Shown: positions 11,866-24,511, counted from the first letter of the stretch. The stretch is 64,000 nucleotides of DNA from Chlamydoabsidia padenii (GCA_025330725.1 JAIWND010000019.1:62001-126000); one strand, 5' to 3'. Numbers and translations are program-made. The notes: generated by a model from the letters alone, not told the origin.

Positions 11866-13131
11866 AAACATACCTGAGGATCATTGGTAGCATCCAATTG
11901 TCGTTTGATTTCCTTCAAGTCTTCCCGTACGCCATGTGCACTTGTATATCGTTCGTCAGGTGACTAGACCAAGGATAGTAATAAAAAAGCATTAAGGGTT
12001 AAACATGATGTATTGTGATGAGCTAAAATAAAGGCGGAGATGATGATGATTCTTCTGAGTTGGCAATTACCTTGTGTGTAAGTTTATCCAAGATCGCCGA
12101 CAGAACCATTGGGAGATCGGGGCGGATTTCATGGACTGCAGTCAACCGACGATTCATCACATTGTGGACCACCTCCATTGGACTGTTGTGAGCAAATGGC
12201 GAAGATTGAGTCAAGACGACATAAAATGTGATACCAATGCTGTAGAGGTCAGTGCGGTGATCGGGTTGGAAGGTGGTGCGACCTGTTTGTTCGGGAGACA
12301 TATACATGAGCATTTGCAAAAAGTTGGAAAAACCGTGACGCTGCACAGTTTTCCGCCAACCTTCTGCTGTAAAGTTCGTTTCCAAGCTTTGTGACCCTGG
12401 GCCAAAATTCCATAACTTGACGGTGTTGTTTTCTGGCCACAAAAAAGAATCGAGTCGAATTTCACCATGGACAACTATTTAAAATAAAAAAGGGGGAAGT
12501 GGATGATTAAAAACATGTACATTAAAAGATATTTGTAATGTATTACTTTGATGTTTGTGAATGAATTCCAGACAATCACAGCATTGTACAGCAAAGTCCA
12601 AAAAAGAGACCAAGCTCATTGAAGGAGACGGTATCCGTGGAGTCTCTTCAGTATGTAGGTCGGTGTAATAAAAGTTGGGTTGACAAGATTCCAATCGATT
12701 TGTACCTAGATTTAAATAGTTGTTATTATTCGCCAGCCTTCTCTTTGTTTTTTGTTTATTACCTTCATACTTAAAAATGATAACAATAATTCCTTGAGGA
12801 AGAGTCACCTTTTCCAAAGGCATAATGAGGAATTGTTGAGCTTCAGAGAATCGATACAGTCGTTGTGCAATGTGGTATTCACGTTCCAGTCGGAGTCCTT
12901 GATTGGAGAGTTTGGCGACAATGGGAAGGCCATCCCTATTCCTACAATAGAATATATATAAAAGAATGTTAGTATTCAAGAATGCTTTTTACTTTTCAAA
13001 GATTCAGTTCGGCATTACCTTTCACCAAATGCAACAATAGCGGGATCAATGTCCTTTCCAAGAGGGGATGCAGTTTTCAGTGTATATCCATTAATCCTTA
13101 TGGAATCAAGGTTTATAGTTTTAAGGTTCAT
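4682..13131 (-). CDS. Group X hybrid histidine kinase (pseudokinase-ATPase-GAF-HisKA-REC)
   Basis: A 2395-residue sensor kinase similar in plan to S. pombe Mak2/Mak3 and C. albicans Chk1. Exons (minus strand): 13131-13019, 12941-12763, 12705-12547, 12474-12071, 11963-11874, 11756-11019, 10956-10932, 10826-9305, 9156-8272, 8175-8142, 8072-7524, 7440-7347, 7250-6672, 6583-5274, 5188-4682; all phases agree. Domains: protein-kinase fold at about 1-310 (MYMSPEQTGR, DHRTDLYSIGITFY), STAND/AAA-type ATPase at about 330-600 (Walker A GDSGVGKST near 427, Walker B-like FVTLFLEDLHQAD), a long helical, probably TPR-like, region, GAF at about 1570-1710, HisKA with NTSHEIRTP near 1745, HATPase (N box LLGNAIKF, DTGIGI, GGTGLGLS), and a receiver with phospho-acceptor Asp in FFDHHMPK near 2222. 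The kinase fold has HGEIRLDSF and WNFG where HRD/HKD and DFG are expected, so it is probably catalytically dead. No Hpt domain is present, so phosphotransfer must use a separate protein. Members of this group act in peroxide and osmotic stress relays. Confidence 0.93.
5223..5264. repeat. Poly(T) tract, 42 nt, in histidine kinase last intron
   Basis: An uninterrupted T run (A on the sense strand), inside the intron 5189-5273. Confidence 0.95.
9161..9240. repeat. Poly(A) (59 nt) plus GA repeat in histidine kinase intron 8
   Basis: 59 A are followed by about 21 nt of GA repeat. On the sense strand this is a CT/T tract running into the TTTACAG acceptor, so it serves as an extreme polypyrimidine tract. 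Confidence 0.95.
11822..11863. repeat. Poly(T) tract, 42 nt, in histidine kinase intron 5
   Basis: T run on the plus strand (A on the sense strand), inside the intron 11757-11873. Confidence 0.95.
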
Positions 13132-13477
13132 GGCAACCAAGATAATAGAAGCCAAAGAAAACTTGTTCTATTCAATGGCTTCAAGTGATTATTGGAAATA
13201 AAAGAAGAGAAGAAGAAAAGAAAAAAAAAAGACCGCTGTGCCCTTTTTAAAATTCGGAGTTTAAATCTAGTGAGAAACCGCTTGATCGCTTGGCCTGACC
13301 GATCCGATCGATGTCAGGAGATGGAGCAAATTGATATGATTACTATCTACCCCTTTTTGGTCACTATGAGACACACCGACACTACATAATACATCATTAT
13401 CATCATCACACATACACTATTTAAATATATATATATATACAAATCATACACCGCCATACCACAAAAAGATGTTTTTT
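13132..13477. other. Promoter region of the histidine kinase and 3' flank of the next gene
   Basis: 346 bp. On the sense strand of the kinase it holds a degenerate element (plus strand TTCGGAGTTTAAATC near 13253), then a pyrimidine tract (13199-13230 complement) leading to the start codon. A TA microsatellite lies at about 13425-13440. No gene is seen. Confidence 0.5.
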
Positions 13478-14161
13478 TTATTCCAAAGCATAACCATTAC
13501 TATTCCTAATTCTACTACTACTTCTACTACTACTATTATTATTATTATTACTGTTGATCCCAATGTTAGAGCCCGATAAATCATCGAGTATATCTGTTGT
13601 TTTAATTGTTGAGTAACCAATTTTCCTGTCACTACCTTGTTCCAAACCCTCTTGTTGTTTTTCCAATTGCCGTTCTTGTTGTATGCTACGTTGTCGCTTT
13701 AAGATATCCTGCTTCTTTTTGTTCTTCATCAAGTCCCTCCTACGTTTGCGTTCACTTGGAAGAATGCCGTGGTGATACTTGGTGTTAGTGTCTAGACATT
13801 GACTACGCCATAAGACATGTTCCTTTGACCAAAGTGGGGGATCTGTTTCACACACAACAGATTCGTGGATATAAAACGCCGTGGCCGCCCGTTGATAATC
13901 ACGGTCCAATTTGTCGTACCATAGTTCCAAAGCTTCCCACTGTTTCCGTGTCCAGGGTTGCAGAATATCGTCGTTATTCATAAATTGTGATGAGTTTTGA
14001 TCGTATAGAGAGATTTCGCTAGTTTGTCGACTAAGCAGAGGTTGTGTTTGTTGCCTTTGTAACGGTACTGGCGGTGGTGAGGAATTAGCTGCTGCATGAA
14101 GCTTTGGTGATGTCCGTTGTGTTTGAGTAAATAGTGAAGAATTCCGAGATGATATATTCAT
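13478..14161 (-). CDS. Unrecognised low-complexity fungal protein
   Basis: Single-exon frame of 227 residues. The start at 14161 was preferred over an in-frame upstream ATG at 14224, because the extra residues are encoded by leader-like sequence. The N-terminal third is Ser/Pro/Gln-rich and probably disordered. The centre has a tryptophan-rich segment, PWTRKQWEALELWYDKL, followed by AATAFYIHESVV and a second WSKEHVLW, reminiscent in spacing of Myb/SANT-like or other fungal W-motif domains. The C-terminal half is a basic, Gln/Glu-rich predicted coiled coil (ERKRRRDLMKNKKKQ onward) ending in Asn and Ser repeats. I do not recognise a family. It shares the 14162-14805 intergenic region with the divergent Rim15 gene, so both may be co-regulated. 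Confidence 0.7.
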   Translation of the reverse strand: MNISSRNSSLFTQTQRTSPKLHAAANSSPPPVPLQRQQTQPLLSRQTSEISLYDQNSSQFMNNDDILQPWTRKQWEALELWYDKLDRDYQRAATAFYIHESVVCETDPPLWSKEHVLWRSQCLDTNTKYHHGILPSERKRRRDLMKNKKKQDILKRQRSIQQERQLEKQQEGLEQGSDRKIGYSTIKTTDILDDLSGSNIGINSNNNNNSSSRSSSRIRNSNGYALE

Positions 14162-14805
14162 TTTGATATGGCAGTAAAGATGATGAAGAAAGTGTGGAAG
14201 AGTATGAGCGAAACAAACAAACAAAAAAAAAAAGCTTGCGTTCTATCAAAGGAAAATGATCGGCGTTTGAAAATTTCAAATTCTTATAAAAAGGAACAGC
14301 TTGTTCCCCTACCACTTTGGTTTCCAATGCCAGGCAACTACCAAAAGAATGACGACTCTTCGTTTTGATTGGAAGAAATAGTGATATAAAGTTAAGATGT
14401 TAAAGTAAAAGAATGTTCAATCTGAAAGCAAGAACTGGGAAATTGGTCCAAAATTCAAAGTGATGTCAGTTTTTGAGGCACATTTGTGTTAGTACTTTGT
14501 CTTACACCAACTAAAAAGCACATTGTATACTGTACTATCCGTTCAGCTAATACAAACTATGCTTTGCTAAGAATGTGTAAAGATAATGGGAAGGTATAAT
14601 GATATCATGTACTTTACAGTACAAGACAAAATTCGAGTTACCAAATTAGGTGGTCCGCATATCACCGCCGAACCAATCATTGAAAGTCAGCGCCTGACGC
14701 ATGTCCGCCAAATTTCATGTTCCCACTGATTTTCTCCTTTTTTTAATCGTCCTTCCTTTTTCTTCTCTCTCTCTTTTCCACTCACCCCTATTCAATGACA
14801 AACAT
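14162..14805. other. Divergent promoter region between unknown gene and RIM15
   Basis: 644 bp. Near 14265 lies a degenerate element (GGCGTTTGAAAATTTCAAA), about 100 bp before the minus-strand start. Near 14704 TCCGCCAAATTTCA is another distant relative. A pyrimidine-rich stretch (about 14728-14790) leads to the RIM15 start. In-frame ATG at 14701 would add 35 leader-like residues to Rim15 and was not used. Confidence 0.5.
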
Positions 14806-17800
14806 ATGGATCAAGTAGCTAAAGGGATACCAGGTCGCAATCAACCATTGTCAGCTTCCGATCACACCATTCCCACAGCTTCTGTCACTAAAGCCTTACG
14901 CGACGTCAATTTGGAAGAAAAGGAAACAACTTTGTCTAGCACAACACCAACAAGAAACAACACAACAACAATAACACCTTCATCTACAACAGAAAACACC
15001 GTCAATGATTCGGCAACTTTTTTTGGAGAACTGGATAAACAAGGATCGCATTTTAATGGGACTCACCAAATCTCAACAAAGTATACAAGTCCTCCTGTTG
15101 GCAGTGGTGGAAAATACATGCTAAAGTCGAAACGTGCCAGTTGGATTGAAGCTAACGCGTATGATATGATGGAACAGTCTTCTTCTTTGTCTTCAAGTTT
15201 ATCCGATCGACAACAGCAATCTCCTTTTACTGACGTGGGGAATCAACAATCACTCAAACCATCCACGACACTTCCGCCACCTGTCTCAGATAGTGTCTAC
15301 TCAACTTACAACAACAATAGTAATTTAATACCTGAACACAACACTATGCACAAGTCTGGCTCTCTTTCCTGGATTCGTGGTCATCGTCAAGGTAATCTGG
15401 ATCAGCAATCAACAACATCAACACCTTTAGCAACAAAATATTGTCACAAGTCACTACAAATTACGACTTCCATGTGTGAATCAACCAATCGACCTCGTAC
15501 CTCACCCTGCTCCTCTACTATAACTGACACAGCTGCATCAGTAGAAGAAGATGATGAATCACAATGCTCATCTTCTGTTTCTTATCATCCTCCAACCTCT
15601 ATCAGTCCAGTGTTTATTCATCAAGATAAAGGTAAAAATCAAGAAGAAAATAACATGCCAGATTACACTCATACTAATCAAGTCCATTATATTACTTGCT
15701 ATTATTAGGTAAATCGTCCTTCCTTCATGGCCATCACTCTGGATCTTCCTCTCCTCTCAGCAGTGAAATATCATCAACATCAAGTCTTCGTAATACCAAC
15801 AATAATAAAAGACGGTCATCTTTGTCTTTGATGAAAAATATACCCAGTATCGAACTAGCCAACATCATCACTAATGGTTACACTGGATCCAAACCTGGTG
15901 ACACCTCCGGATCGACTATGGCTAACGATGTCTCACGTATCAAACAAAATGCTCGTATCATTAACAACAACAACGCACTGCATTCTTCTTCAATATCTTC
16001 ATCATCATCATCACCATTGTCATCGGCATCGACATCAGTGCCTGTGTCTGCATCTCCAACTATATCAACCAGGTCAACATCCATTCCAACAATACATACG
16101 TCGAATAGTAATAGTGGCATCCCAACTTATCAACACTCTCTACACTCATTCTTCAAGCGAAAATTATCAGTTCCCAAGTCTTCCTGTAATACTGAAAACA
16201 ATACCATTACGTCAAATTCTTCTGGTGGAAATGACGGGGATGTTGTAGAAATCGATTTGAACAATGGCGGACCTTCTTCTCACATGGCAAGACCTTTGGA
16301 CGATGTATCACAACCATTATCATCAACTTTATATCCTGCGTTACTTCTTGGAGGACTTGATAAAGACACCGGCGGCTTTGGACCATCACCTTCAAAGAAC
16401 CCGTCCTTGTATATCAATACCTCGGGATTACTGCATACTTCTGCTCCTGATCTTCACCGCTTGGATGACACAACAATGGGGTATTTTGATCTATCTACGA
16501 ATAAGGGAAAAGGTAAGACCAATAGGCGGGAACTGAAGAGCTGGACTAGAATGCAGGTCTAACTCCTTCATTTTATTCACTTGATAGATATCAACACTCC
16601 TTTATCTGTCTTGGGAAACCGAACTCTGCCAACCAACACTCATGCTGCATATCTTTATCAGTCTCGGTCAAGGAAAATCAGCAAATGGTGTATCTTCAAA
16701 TGGAACGACACGAAAACTTTGGTCTTTATCTGGGTACGACAAAATTTAAACACTCAGGAACCATTCAAGTTATTGGCAAAATTACCTGCCTCTGAAATGG
16801 CACGCGATGATACAGACTTGGTGAACTGCATTCCTTGGACCAACTGGTTTGATGAAGTACAGCATAAGCACCACAACGCCCTACATCTTGACACTTGTTT
16901 GTTTAGTCGTCCGATTATTGTTGGAACATCTAAAGGTTCATCAAATACATCTGTTGGACCACATAAACACAACTTGTCTTTGGATTTGAACAACATCTCG
17001 ACTGGATTGATGCACGATGAAGGCTATCCTTATCACCCTTTGGATACTTCATGCTCTTCAGATAAAATGGCAACACCGATATCAGCCGACGATAGCTCCA
17101 TCTTATCATCTCGCCGTATATCAACATCTTCTTCTCATTTGGCTGCTGGAAGGTGTTCAACTGGTCATCCTATGTTTGATAATAGTGACTTGATTGGGTA
17201 CTGCTTTCAGGACACTGGGAATAGAATGGGTACATTTGGACGTATTGGTGGTGGTATCTCGGCTATTCTGGACGACAAAATACACACATCATCGACATCA
17301 TCATCCTTACACATTCGACATACTATCAAATCTCGGTTACAGACTGCGAAGGATGCTTGCAACAATGAAATACGAGTGATCATGGATGGACTCAACGAAT
17401 ATGTGGAACGTGGACTACGCTATGTCGAATGCTTGGACGAAGATTTGGAACAAGGTGGCGTCTCTGACGAAAGTGATGATCACGATGATATGTGTAGCAA
17501 CAACATATCGGACCTTAATCGACAGAATTCCACTCATCATACCCTCCACCCACTACATCAAGCATACTCTGGTACAACCAAATCATTACAGCATAATCTT
17601 TGCTCTTCACCAAGTAACGAACTACCACCACTATCTTATTCACCATCAAATACAAACATCACTACCACGGCCAATAACAACCCGGTCCGTCGTCGAAGTC
17701 TTGCTATACGACTACAGAACATTGAAGAACAAGCCGAATTAAGCTCCTCTGAAACTGACCAAAGCCAAGTGACAACCCCAAGTGATGAACGCATTCCAAA

Positions 17801-18525
17801 ACAAATGGTGATGAAATTACTACCTCAACAAACACCGAGCCAACATACACCTGCGACTAATACATCATCTTTGGTTACACAAGTAGACCCAGCTGACATG
17901 AAAACATCACCAGCATCACAATTGCCATCATCACGTTATGCCATGATCTCTGAAGACACTTATTTACCCACGCCATTTATATTAACTTTACAAAAATTGA
18001 TCATCCTGGCGCAAACTGTTTTGGATAATCCCTTAGAGGTGTACTTAGAAAATAGTGGTGGCTGCGCTGCGATTGTTTCTAGGATACAATCTGTGGGTAT
18101 AGAATGGGATGCTCACCCTCAATGGCCATGCCGGGAATGGTATGTCCGTCTTTTGCTCTGTGTCGCTGCATTTAATCGTGTAGTGGAATGGTGGGAAGTC
18201 GAACGCGGATTTTGGTGCTCAAGAAATACTTTAAATAGTGGTTATGACGATAATGTTGGATCTGGGAACTCTTCTAATTCCTATTTGGCTGAAAAGTATG
18301 GAGAATCAGATACAAGAACAAGAGCAAGTACAAGTGGATATGGACTCTCTATGGATGATACTGACGATGTGGATTCTTTGCCAGGTGCTCGATACCGTAG
18401 TATTAGTGAAACCGAAAGTGCTTGGAGCTGTATGGAATCTCAAGAAGACACATTATCAAAAAATGACTGTCCACATCTCGGCGACTTGGATTACTCCGAC
18501 AACAACAGCGTTAATGGGGAATACG

Positions 18526-18556
<31 letters not shown>

Positions 18557-21500
18557 CGACAATAATAATATCAACACCGGCAGTACTACACTACAAGAAG
18601 CTGTCAAACGGGGGCAAAGCAATACAATCGTTATGGAACTGACTCTTGAAACAACAACTGTGCAATATGTTAGTCCAGTCTGGCGGCAGCTCATTGGGTA
18701 AGTCGAATTCCCCTCAAAAGTGTATATTCGAATTTGACACTCATGTCTTTTTTTTTTTGGATTCCTACTCAAGATCCGACACACAAAGCATTATTGGAAA
18801 AGACATATCTGGTTTGTTGATGCCTGATGATCAACTGGTTTTTGCTGTCGCTACAAATAACCTTCTTCAGGATACTCTACGTACGGTCGAAGTACAGTTT
18901 GGCGTGCGACCTAATGAAACAACGGTGATTGAAATGGAAGGTAAAGGTATGGTCATGTATAATCGTGTTACAGGTGAACCAAGTCATACCATGTGGGTCA
19001 TCAAACCTCTATCACACCACGACCCTTCCCCGGCTACAGTGATCAAGCGACTGTCCACGTGCTCTTTTGCGGCTACTCAAGATTCAACCACCTCAAAAAA
19101 TCACCAAATGCGTATGAGCGACAATGGCGACAATACTATTATATGGTCGGCTATGCATACTGGGGATACAGGCAACAATGGAATACTTCGAAGTCGGTCT
19201 ATATCTGAACCAGCAACAGTGTCGATGGACAAAATGGCTATTGGACTCGGATCGTTATCTCGCATAAACAGTGATGATGGAAATGGCAACCAGCATCTAA
19301 TGACACTGGATTCATCGGCAACAACAATGCGAAGGGCAGTTTCGCACGGTGGATTACCATCATCGGACAATCCACTTCTCTCTCCTGCAGCTCTTTTGTC
19401 TTTGCCTCCTGTTTTATGTAGGGTGTGCGAAAAATTGGTGGTGGCAGCCTTTTTCGAACAACATTCGGAATTATGCGTCGAAATGCATCGTACTGAAATG
19501 GATGTCATCATCTGCAACGACAGCTTACAAGAATTGAAACATCTGGTGCAAGAAATTCTCGACAATTCATGCCAACAAACAAAATCATCAAAGGGACCAA
19601 AAGGTGATAACATCAACAACAATGAAGACTCATGTGTGGATTCAAGCTATGGTGTTGGAAATGATTCTGCTTCTGATGTGCTTACAGATGGTTGTACTCT
19701 GGATATAGATCGATCTAATGATAAGCTTGAAGAACAAAGACTGGACAATGTGGTTATGTGCAAGGAACTCTTGGAAATCTTGAACGTGGCGATCAGCATC
19801 CCGATTCCCGACAGCCAGAGTGATGATGGATACGATGACAAGGATATGGAAATTGATCTTGATGGCAGCAATACTCAAGGAGAACCTCTGTCTTTGGTAA
19901 AATCAAACATGGTGAAGATATTATACTGGCGACCTCCTCCTTTCGATGATCCAGACTATCTTCCCCTTATTCAAGATGTTGAAAATCTCACCAAGGGAAA
20001 GGTGGACTCTGTTAACCGTATGCGTGATCGACTAGAATACAATGAAAGGGTGCGATTGGACTTTCAAAAGAATATGCAACAGGGGAAAGGGTGGACAGAA
20101 TATGTGGAAGATGAAACAAATGGTGGCCACTCTTCTTCAACACTATCTCTCGATGGCTGTGCTGTTTCTACTGTGGATCATGCGCCTGAAGACCATACGA
20201 TTTTACCAACAAAATCGGCAACACCAGATAAAAGTCAACAGAAAAACTCCTTTATTGGTCGATTTAAAAACTGGAAATGTAAACGATCGGCGCGATCAAG
20301 TCGGGGTAAACGGCGAAAAAGTCATGCTATCAAGGTACGACCGCATATTGTGGAAATGGAAACAATCGACACTCCTATGGCTTCTCCAAACAATCATGAC
20401 AAGATGAAAAGCCCTCACATTCTTCCTACTACTAAACAGCCGCAAGCTTCAGCACCAACTTCAGCAACGTCGACCACATCATCATCAACAAATACAACTA
20501 CGCACCGCTCATCACCACCTACAATCAAAGACTACGACATCATCAAACCAATAAGCAAAGGCGCCTTTGGATCCGTCTTTTTGGCCAAAAAACGTTTGAC
20601 AGGCGACTATTATGCAATCAAGTTTTTGAAGAAATCCGATATGATCGCCAAGAATCAAGTCACCAACGTCAAGGCGGAGCGGATGATACTTATGACTCAA
20701 ACCGACAGTCCATTCGTCACTAAATTGTATTACACCTTCCAGTCCAAAGATTATCTTTATTTGGTCTTGGAGTATCTCAATGGTGGTGATTGCTCGGCGT
20801 TGATCAAGGTGCTCGGGCGACTACCTGAAGATTGGGCTCGAAACTACCTGGCCGAAGTTACTCTGGGATTAGGTTATCTATACAACAAGAATATTATCCA
20901 TAGGTATGTTGACATATACTCCATGTTTACCATCCTTAATATACTAAATCTTTATATATATATTTAGGGACCTAAAGCCCGACAACTTGTTGATTGATCA
21001 AAATGGACATTTGAAGCTTACTGACTTTGGACTATCAAGAATCGGGTTTCTGGATCGCCGCGTTCGTGATGAACTCAGCTATGATCCTTACTCTACAAAT
21101 GATGCTCCACTACCAACATCACCAGCTCCATCACGATCCAACACTCCGCCTCTTCCCTCATCTCCGACAATATCATGCAACACCAAACTATCACCCACAT
21201 TCTCAAACCTTTATAAACACTCCTACTTTAGCGCATTATTTGAAAGGGATCGACAACGGCGGGGATCACAAGCAAGCTCTTCTTCTAGCTGTGGCGGTGG
21301 CGATTTTGGTTCTGCCAATGACCAGTCTCCTCGGCTTAACCTCCATCAACAACAATATGTAACAAACTACTCTACATCAGCTACCTCAACTCCTGGATGG
21401 ATGGATGAAAGAAATTCTTTTTCTTGGCATCGATCAAGCAATGGGGGTAATCAAACCGGCATATTATCCACAGGTCATGGCAAGACATCTCTCGTCGACA

Positions 21501-23651
21501 ATGCAGAACAGGCAAATGATGATACTTCTAAAGAACAAACTCAACACAACTTTAGGGCTATTGGAACACCGGATTACATAGCTCCCGAAAGTATTCTTGG
21601 GACTGGGAACGACTCTATGGTGGATTGGGTATGATAAATCAAAACAGGTTAGACGTTAAAATTTACATTGACCAACTCCTTTTTTATATATAGTGGGCAT
21701 TGGGTGTTATATGCTACGAATTCCTCTACGGCTATCCACCCTTTAACGATGATTCTCCGGACAAGGTATTTGAAAACATTCTCTCAAGGCGGATTGATTG
21801 GCATGAAAATGAAATCGATGTCTCGGTAGAAGCACGCGACTTTATGGAAAAGCTAATGACACTGGATCCTACCAAGCGACTTGGTGCAAATGGACCCGAC
21901 GAAGTAAAGCAGCATCCCTTTTTTAAAGACATTGACTGGGACCACCTTTTATCAGCATCTCCTTCCTTTGTGCCTCAGCCTATTGGACAAGAAGATACTG
22001 CCTATTTTGATACAAGAGGCGCAACTATGCAAGACTGCAACAATCTTTTGGACGAAAATTTGCTACTTGGAAGTGAACGTGCCAAGGTGGATCACGCGAA
22101 ATCAATCATCATGCAACAAAACCCCGCAAATTCAACACCGAAATTTAGAAATGACAAAAATGGAAATACTAGTGATGTTTATCATGAAGGTGGTGCTGTG
22201 GATGTCAATCTCGCTTTGGGTACCGAATTAAAACAAGATGGTGCAGACTTCGGAACATTCATGTACAAGAATCTACCATTACTAGAAAAGGCCAACGAAG
22301 ATGCTATCCGGAAAATACGACATGACAGCATCGTGATCAATGCCTCTTCCCCGTCCTCTCCGAACTCTGCTGATGTCATGGCTTCTCCATCAAGAAGTGG
22401 TAGCGGTGGTGATTCTACATCAATGATGGCAGCACATTGGTTCCACAGGTCATTGCCAGCAATATCAAGGAAAAAGCGAAACTCAATCTTTGACATAGCA
22501 TCTGGAAGTGGCAATACACAGCGTACTTCGGCATCATCATCTTCTTCTTCACTAAATCACTTTGCATTTACAACATCTCTACCAACAACACCAAGCAATT
22601 TATCACCATCAACCTCATCAAAAATCATGCCGATATTATCACCTCCATGCATTCCTATTACACCACCGCGAAATTACAATAACAACAACAGTAGTGTCAC
22701 CAATGCCATCATCAGTATAGACAACAAAGGAAAATCGACTTTGCCGAAGAACACCGACTCTAGTGGGAGCTCTTCACGACTTCGATCTGTATCATCACCG
22801 GGGGACCGACTTTTTATTTCATTTGGCGGCCGTGCAACGAGATCATTTGGTGATATTATGAACGACAATCATGATGATAACAATGGGCGTAGATCTTCTA
22901 CCAAAGGTGATCACTACAAAACAAGTAAATCTGACATGGCACTATCACCTCACAGCAACACATTATATCATCAACTCTTATCTCACCATGGACCACAAAA
23001 CCAAGATCCTGTAGGCCTTCTTCCTTTTGGTGATATTGGCAGCTTTGAACTTGCGGATGTCAAAAGTCCTTTGAAATCAGAACGGACGTTGGATTGCTTA
23101 TTGGCCGATGATAACCCCATCAGTTGCAAGATACTCGAAACAATACTGGATCGATTCAACTGTCGTTGCGTCATCGTACGGAATGGGGCTCAAGCGATCC
23201 GATATGCTATGGGTGATGTGCAATTTGATATTATCTTTATGGATATACGGATGCCAATTAGTAAGTTACATTTTTACTAACAGCAGAACGTGCATGATTC
23301 AACTAACTCTTTTTTTTTTCTGTTTACATAGTTGATGGTGAAGCTGCTGCAAGGATGATCAAATCAGTCAAGAATCACAATCAGAATACACCCATCATTG
23401 CTGTAACGGCCTACGAACAAACAGTAAAGCTCACCAACACTTTTAACGACATTATTAGCAAGCCAGTAACCAGGGAAATGGTGCAACAACGAATCCGATT
23501 ATTTTGCCATGGCACTTTTGATGATACTGATTCTTCTATCCATTCTCCTGCACAACACTCATCTTTTCCACTCGAACCGTCTTTTGAATCGACCATTTGC
23601 TCCTCAACATCATTCTCGGCTCAACCTATCACAATTCCTCCACCTTATTAA
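14806..23651 (+). CDS. RIM15: Rim15/Greatwall-type PAS kinase with receiver domain
   Basis: AGC-family serine/threonine kinase of 2805 residues that in yeasts controls quiescence through endosulfine phosphorylation; this role is taken from the family. Exons: 14806-15631, 15709-16512, 16588-18697, 18774-20903, 20968-21628, 21694-23260, 23332-23651; all phases agree. Order: long Ser/Thr/Asn-rich N-terminus (1-1230), PAS-like domain around 1235-1330 ([25 protein letters not shown]), CxxC...HxxxC zinc finger near 1462-1485, kinase from about 1832 ([28 protein letters not shown]). A Ser-rich insertion of about 175 residues separates DFG (near 1977) from GTPDYIAPE (near 2155), the Greatwall hallmark. 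A C-terminal receiver (about 2644-2760) keeps its Asp in FMDIRMP. Repeats encode a ten-His run. It is larger than yeast Rim15 because of low-complexity linkers. The catalytic residues look intact. Confidence 0.94.
18525..18557 (+). repeat. CAT trinucleotide repeat coding poly-His in RIM15
   Basis: About ten CAT/CAC codons in frame; length-variable coding microsatellite. Confidence 0.9.
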
Positions 23652-23764
23652 TTGTTTCTTATTTATTGTTTGGCTTTACGATGTTTGCCAACCTACATTG
23701 TACTTATTCCCCCCTCTTTGTAATTGTCTATTTATTTGATTTGTCTTGTTTGTCTTCCTAGTGT

Positions 23765-23766
<2 letters not shown>

Positions 23767-23804
<38 letters not shown>
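23767..23804. repeat. Poly(T) tract, 38 nt
   Basis: Uninterrupted T run about 115 bp beyond the RIM15 stop codon. Confidence 0.95.
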
Positions 23805-24332
23805 CATCCCTTTACTATTTATACTTGCAGAATGGTAAACCTTTTAACAAATGGAGGTCCCACTGGATGATTCGCGAACCACTTTTTTTTTTACTTATCA
23901 CACACCTAATAAAAAATGTTTCAACATCGCTCATGCAAATAAATTTAAAAATCCCGCTGTCTTGTCTTGAGTCCGTCAACCTTCGACGGATGCTACCCAA
24001 AGTAGTATCAACATTACTGGAATAGCAGTGTTAACATATATTGATGTTATCAAGGTCAACTGTTGTTTTATCTTCTTCTTCTTTGTAGCTAGAATCTAAT
24101 TATCGCGAAGACATGATCTTGCTGTCTGAACTATCAATAAAGCGTATCCAGTCAGTATAAAAGCTCATTTATGTTAGACGAAATGAGATTGTGGTGGTCC
24201 TCAGAATGAAACAAGAAAAAGATATGAATAGCATCCTGTGTAGGGAGTCTTTATAGAGAAAACTTGCATGGATCTGGAACTGAATTTTCATGATCGAAGA
24301 TATTGGCACAATCAGAGGTAAGTGGGCCATAC

Positions 24333-24470
24333 CATGATGAAAAGACTTCAGATTTTTTTTTTTTCAAACGTGAATATCTCCTTTTGTCGAGTACCTACAA
24401 AGGTCAGAGCTGGTGTGTCGAATCAAGAAATTCATGCAGAATTGGGTTTCAAAATTCAAAACCCGATTTC
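24333..24470 (+). repeat. Dispersed repeat, copy B
   Basis: Collinear with 21-165: identical 15-mer start, T-tract, aaacgt, tctcct and gaaattcatg blocks. It ends in an imperfect palindrome, GGGTTTCAAAATTCAAAACCC (24453-24473). Confidence 0.6.
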
Positions 24471-24511
24471 GACGGTGCAACTCATACTGTAGCTGTGCAT
24501 TGGTACCAAAC

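Noticed and set aside
14701..14805. Upstream ATG of RIM15 giving a hydrophobic N-terminus
   Set aside because: The added residues come from a CT-rich leader and would put a membrane segment on a soluble kinase.
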